This document shows positions 61,517 to 64,000 of a DNA stretch of 64,000 nucleotides, piece by piece (the first letter of the stretch is position 1; each line of letters starts with the position of its first letter). The notes beneath the pieces were generated by a model. That model was not told the DNA's origin. It searched no databases and worked only from the letters and a program-made list of their open reading frames with translations. The stretch is from CAVZBW01 sp963778465 (GTDB taxonomy: Bacteria > Actinomycetota > Acidimicrobiia > Acidimicrobiales > RAAP-2): contig CAVZUK010000004.1 in NCBI GenBank assembly GCA_963778465.1, positions 124,001-188,000 on the forward strand, written 5' to 3'. The position numbers were made by a program, and so were the translations under genes.

Positions 61517-61906
61517 ATGCGCACCAACAGGCATTGGCGGCGGGAATTGCGGGCCGAGACCGCCGGGGTGCTCGGGTCGCTGGGGGGCGACTCACCCGAC
61601 GTGGCGAGGCATCTGCGGTCCGCCGGTGTGCAGGGCACGCCGGGCGATCCCCGCGACTGCGCCATTGCGGTGTACCTCTCGGCGGTGGTGACCGCCGATC
61701 CGGGTGTGCGGACCATCAAGGTGACGACCGACTCGGTCGTGGTCTCGCCGGCTCGCCGATGGCAGCTGCCGGTGGTGGTGGGGCTATCGGAGGCGTTGCG
61801 CACGTTCGTGGCGGGGTTCGACCGGCGCGCCTACCCCGACCTGATCCGTTCACACGACGAGGAGCCTGGCCGCTCGGAGAAGGCGGCACCGCAGGGTTCC
61901 GCCTGA
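61517..61906 (+). CDS. conserved hypothetical protein
   Basis: A 129-residue soluble protein: RELRAETAGVLGSLGGDSPDVARHLRSAGVQG, DCAIAVYLSAVVTADPGVRTIKVTTDSVVV and LPVVVGLSEALRTFVAGFDRRAYPDL. It resembles an actinobacterial hypothetical family I know only from similar small proteins; no function is assigned. ATG at 61517 with AGGAGG four bases upstream. Confidence 0.65.
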   Translation: MRTNRHWRRELRAETAGVLGSLGGDSPDVARHLRSAGVQGTPGDPRDCAIAVYLSAVVTADPGVRTIKVTTDSVVVSPARRWQLPVVVGLSEALRTFVAGFDRRAYPDLIRSHDEEPGRSEKAAPQGSA

Positions 61907-61997
61907 CCCCGGTACCTCGGCGAGAGCGCATGCCCTCGCCGGTGCAGACGTCACAGCAGAACCTGCGACAGCACGGACGCCGCAGCAGAATGAGGCC

Positions 61998-62918
61998 ATG
62001 CGTGAGCTCGTGGTGCTCGGTACGGCCAGTCAGGCGCCCACCCGCTACCGCAACCACAACGGGTACCTGCTGCGGTGGGACGGTGACGGGATCCTCTTCG
62101 ACCCCGGCGAGGGGACCCAGCGCCAGATGCTGTTCGCGGGAGTGGCCGTCTCCTCCTTGCGCCGGATCTGCATCACCCACCTCCACGGGGATCACTGCCT
62201 CGGCCTTCCCGGTGTCGTGCAGCGCCTCTCGCTCGACGAGGTCACCCACCCGATCGAGATCTGCTACCCCGCGAGCGGCGAGCCCTTCGTCGAGCGGCTG
62301 CTCAACGCCTCGGTCTTCGAGGCGCGGGCCGAGGTGCGCCGGCGTCCCGTCTTCGAGCCGGGCCCGGTGCTCACCGCGCCGGGTTACACGCTGACGGCCC
62401 GCCGGCTCGACCACCAGCCGGAGACCTTCGGGTGGAGGCTCGACGAGCCCGGTTCCCGCACCATCCTGCGCGACCGGCTCGAGGACCTCGGGGTCCATGG
62501 CCCCGAGGTCGGACGGCTGCAGCGCGACGGGATCCTCGTGCGGCCGGGCCGGCCTCCCTTGCGGCTCCAGGACGTGAGCGTGCCCCGACCCGGCCAGTCG
62601 GTTGCCTTCGTCATGGACACCGGCCTCTGCGACGGGGCGTGGGAGCTGGCCGACGGCGTCGACCTGCTCGTCTGCGAGGCCACCTACGCGCAAGCCGAGG
62701 CCGACCTGGCCCGAGCTCACCACCACCTGACCGCCGCACAGGCGGCACGGATCGCCGCCGAGAGCGGTGCCCGCAAGCTGGTCATCACCCATTTCTCCCA
62801 GCGCTATGCCGACGAGTCGGTGCTCCTCGAGGAGGCCCGCGCCGTGTTTGCCGAGGTCGTCGCGGCGAGGGACCTGATGCGTGTCGCCGTGCCGCCCCGC
62901 GCGAAGGTGCAGGTCTGA
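61998..62918 (+). CDS. rnz: ribonuclease Z
   Basis: A 306-residue zinc-dependent endonuclease that trims tRNA 3' ends. ELVVLGTASQAPTRYRNHNGY opens the fold, THLHGDHCLGLPG has the HxHxDH zinc motif at about residues 54-66, VMDTGLC holds the bridging Asp, and ITHFSQRY supplies the last His. Length and order match the RNase Z short form. ATG at 61998. Confidence 0.93.
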   Translation: MRELVVLGTASQAPTRYRNHNGYLLRWDGDGILFDPGEGTQRQMLFAGVAVSSLRRICITHLHGDHCLGLPGVVQRLSLDEVTHPIEICYPASGEPFVERLLNASVFEARAEVRRRPVFEPGPVLTAPGYTLTARRLDHQPETFGWRLDEPGSRTILRDRLEDLGVHGPEVGRLQRDGILVRPGRPPLRLQDVSVPRPGQSVAFVMDTGLCDGAWELADGVDLLVCEATYAQAEADLARAHHHLTAAQAARIAAESGARKLVITHFSQRYADESVLLEEARAVFAEVVAARDLMRVAVPPRAKVQV

Positions 62919-63035
62919 TCGCTCCCTCTACGGCCACGGGAGGCGGGCTGGATCCGTGGACCTCGAATCGGCCGGGGTGGACGCCTGGGTAGAGTCCTTC
63001 GGTCGTGCGGTGGTGGCCTGGCCTTGGAGATCTGC

Positions 63036-64000
63036 GTGTCTGAGGGGACGTCTCGGAGCGTCGACTCACGAAGGGTCGCGCCTGCAGGGAGCCGCAGCTT
63101 CCCGGCCCCGCCGGCACTGGGCGAGCTCAGTCCCGATAGGGCCACCACGAGCTGGCTGGAGCTCTTCTACGACCTGGTTCTCGTGGCGGCCACGATCGTC
63201 TTCTCGAACACGTACAGCCACGACATCGACTGGGAGAACACCATCTGGCTCGCCGGGATGTTCGCCGTGCTGTGGTGGGCGTGGTTCCAGACGACCGAGC
63301 TGACCAACCGGGACCGCACGGACCGCCTCTCTCGACGCGTCGTGCTGCTCGTTCAGATGTTCGTCATCACGATCTTCACCGTGGTGGGGGGGAACGCCGT
63401 CACCACCCACAGCCTCTACGCCGCCGAGGTGGCCGGCGTGCTGCTGATCGCCGTGGCGGCCCTGGCCCACGACATCCGCAGGACGGTGCCCGAGCTGCAC
63501 CGGATGGCCACCATCCGGCGCAACGCGTTGCTGATCGGCGGCGTGCTGGCGATCTTGTCCGGCACGCTGCCCGACGGCCCTCGGTACGCGTTGTGGGCGG
63601 TGGGGTGGATCATCGTCGTGGCCCCGCCGCTCCTGCCGCGCTACGACGACCCGATCGCCAAGTCCCGATCGGACTCCCACCACCTGGCGGAGCGCTTCGG
63701 GCTGCTCACGATGATCGTGCTGGGCGAGTCGTTCGTGAAGGTGGCCCTGACCGCTTCGGGACGGCAGCTGCACCAGATCAACTACCTCGTGCTGGCGCTC
63801 GAGTTCCTGATCGTCTTCGCGGTGTGGATCCTGTACTTCGACGACGTCAACCGCGTGGGGCCGCCGGAGGCCAACTTCGGCAGGAAGGTCTGGATGCTCG
63901 CCCACATGCCGCTGCAGCTCTCGATCGTGGCCATGGCGGTGGGGCTCGCCCAATGGGAGACCCTCAAGATCAGCTCGGAGCTCACCGCACTGGACGTGCG
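63036..64000 (+). CDS. low-temperature-requirement protein A (LtrA), partial
   Basis: The first 321 codons of a multi-TM protein cut by the right edge. TTSWLELFYDLVLVAATIVFSN is the LtrA opening motif, followed by WWAWFQTTELTNRDRTDRLSRRVVLLVQMF and HHLAERFGLLTMIVLGESFVKV, a highly conserved block. Eight or more TM segments are visible. GTG at 63036 with GGAGATCTGC upstream. Role in low-temperature growth was reported in Listeria; the molecular function is unclear. Confidence 0.87.
   Translation, partial: MSEGTSRSVDSRRVAPAGSRSFPAPPALGELSPDRATTSWLELFYDLVLVAATIVFSNTYSHDIDWENTIWLAGMFAVLWWAWFQTTELTNRDRTDRLSRRVVLLVQMFVITIFTVVGGNAVTTHSLYAAEVAGVLLIAVAALAHDIRRTVPELHRMATIRRNALLIGGVLAILSGTLPDGPRYALWAVGWIIVVAPPLLPRYDDPIAKSRSDSHHLAERFGLLTMIVLGESFVKVALTASGRQLHQINYLVLALEFLIVFAVWILYFDDVNRVGPPEANFGRKVWMLAHMPLQLSIVAMAVGLAQWETLKISSELTALDV

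Noticed and set aside
1..64000. CRISPR array, insertion sequence, prophage, tRNA or rRNA
   Set aside because: No regularly spaced repeats, transposase or integrase motifs, or cloverleaf/rRNA sequences were recognised on either strand.

Overview
The window is a very GC-rich bacterial chromosome segment with frequent GTG starts, many ATGA/GTGA stop-start overlaps, F420/LLM- and PPOX-type enzymes, large secreted proteins and SigB/SigF-type stress sigma factors. These features fit an actinobacterium. The gene mix (CoA-transferase III, P450/ferredoxin, hydantoinase/oxoprolinase, UGSC-type and CrcB/DUF190 genes) looks most like the Acidimicrobiia, but that placement is inference. I see no tRNA or rRNA gene, CRISPR array, transposase or prophage gene.

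Layout. 0-2.1 kb: a partial gene, a lipocalin-like conserved protein and a TetR regulator. 2.5-7.5 kb: three exported proteins (a TolB-like propeller, a pentapeptide-repeat protein, and a 700-residue repeat protein with cysteine pairs). 7.6-13.4 kb: small membrane proteins, a MarR-MFS efflux pair with a clear operator, and a translationally coupled UGSC-family pair. 13.5-18.1 kb: an SDR lacking its catalytic residues, a VOC protein, a truncated SRPBCC gene, a NiCoT transporter behind a cobalamin riboswitch, and an ArsR regulator. 18.2-25.2 kb: a minus-strand catabolic operon (LLM flavoprotein, P450, 3Fe-4S ferredoxin, HyuA-like and HyuB-like subunits). 25.4-32.8 kb: mixed genes including a frameshifted methyltransferase, a patatin, TypA/BipA, a bicupin and an AraC regulator. 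32.9-39.5 kb: CoA-thioester and ring/alkyl catabolism genes (crotonase, fused CaiB/BaiF, amidohydrolase, epimerase, DapB-like).

39.6-52.9 kb is a general-stress island. It holds CsbD, two SigB/F-type sigma factors (one frameshifted), three HATPase regulators, a STAS antagonist, a triple-GAF PP2C phosphatase, a hemerythrin, a DoxX protein, a CYTH-CHAD protein and small hydrophilic stress proteins. Several genes are preceded by GTTT-N15/16-GGGTA promoter-like sequences, so the island looks like a self-controlled SigF-type regulon.

53-64 kb: a methyltransferase and an MBL hydrolase, a PPOX protein, an orphan multi-TM sensor-like protein, a UbiB kinase, then a fluoride-resistance locus (fluoride riboswitch, crcB-DUF190-crcB, with another DUF190 gene divergent), RNase Z and a partial LtrA gene at the right edge.

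Two genes (near 27.19 kb and 40.85 kb) need a one-base shift to read through. These may be assembly errors or real lesions. Family assignments rest on motif recognition only; no database search was run.
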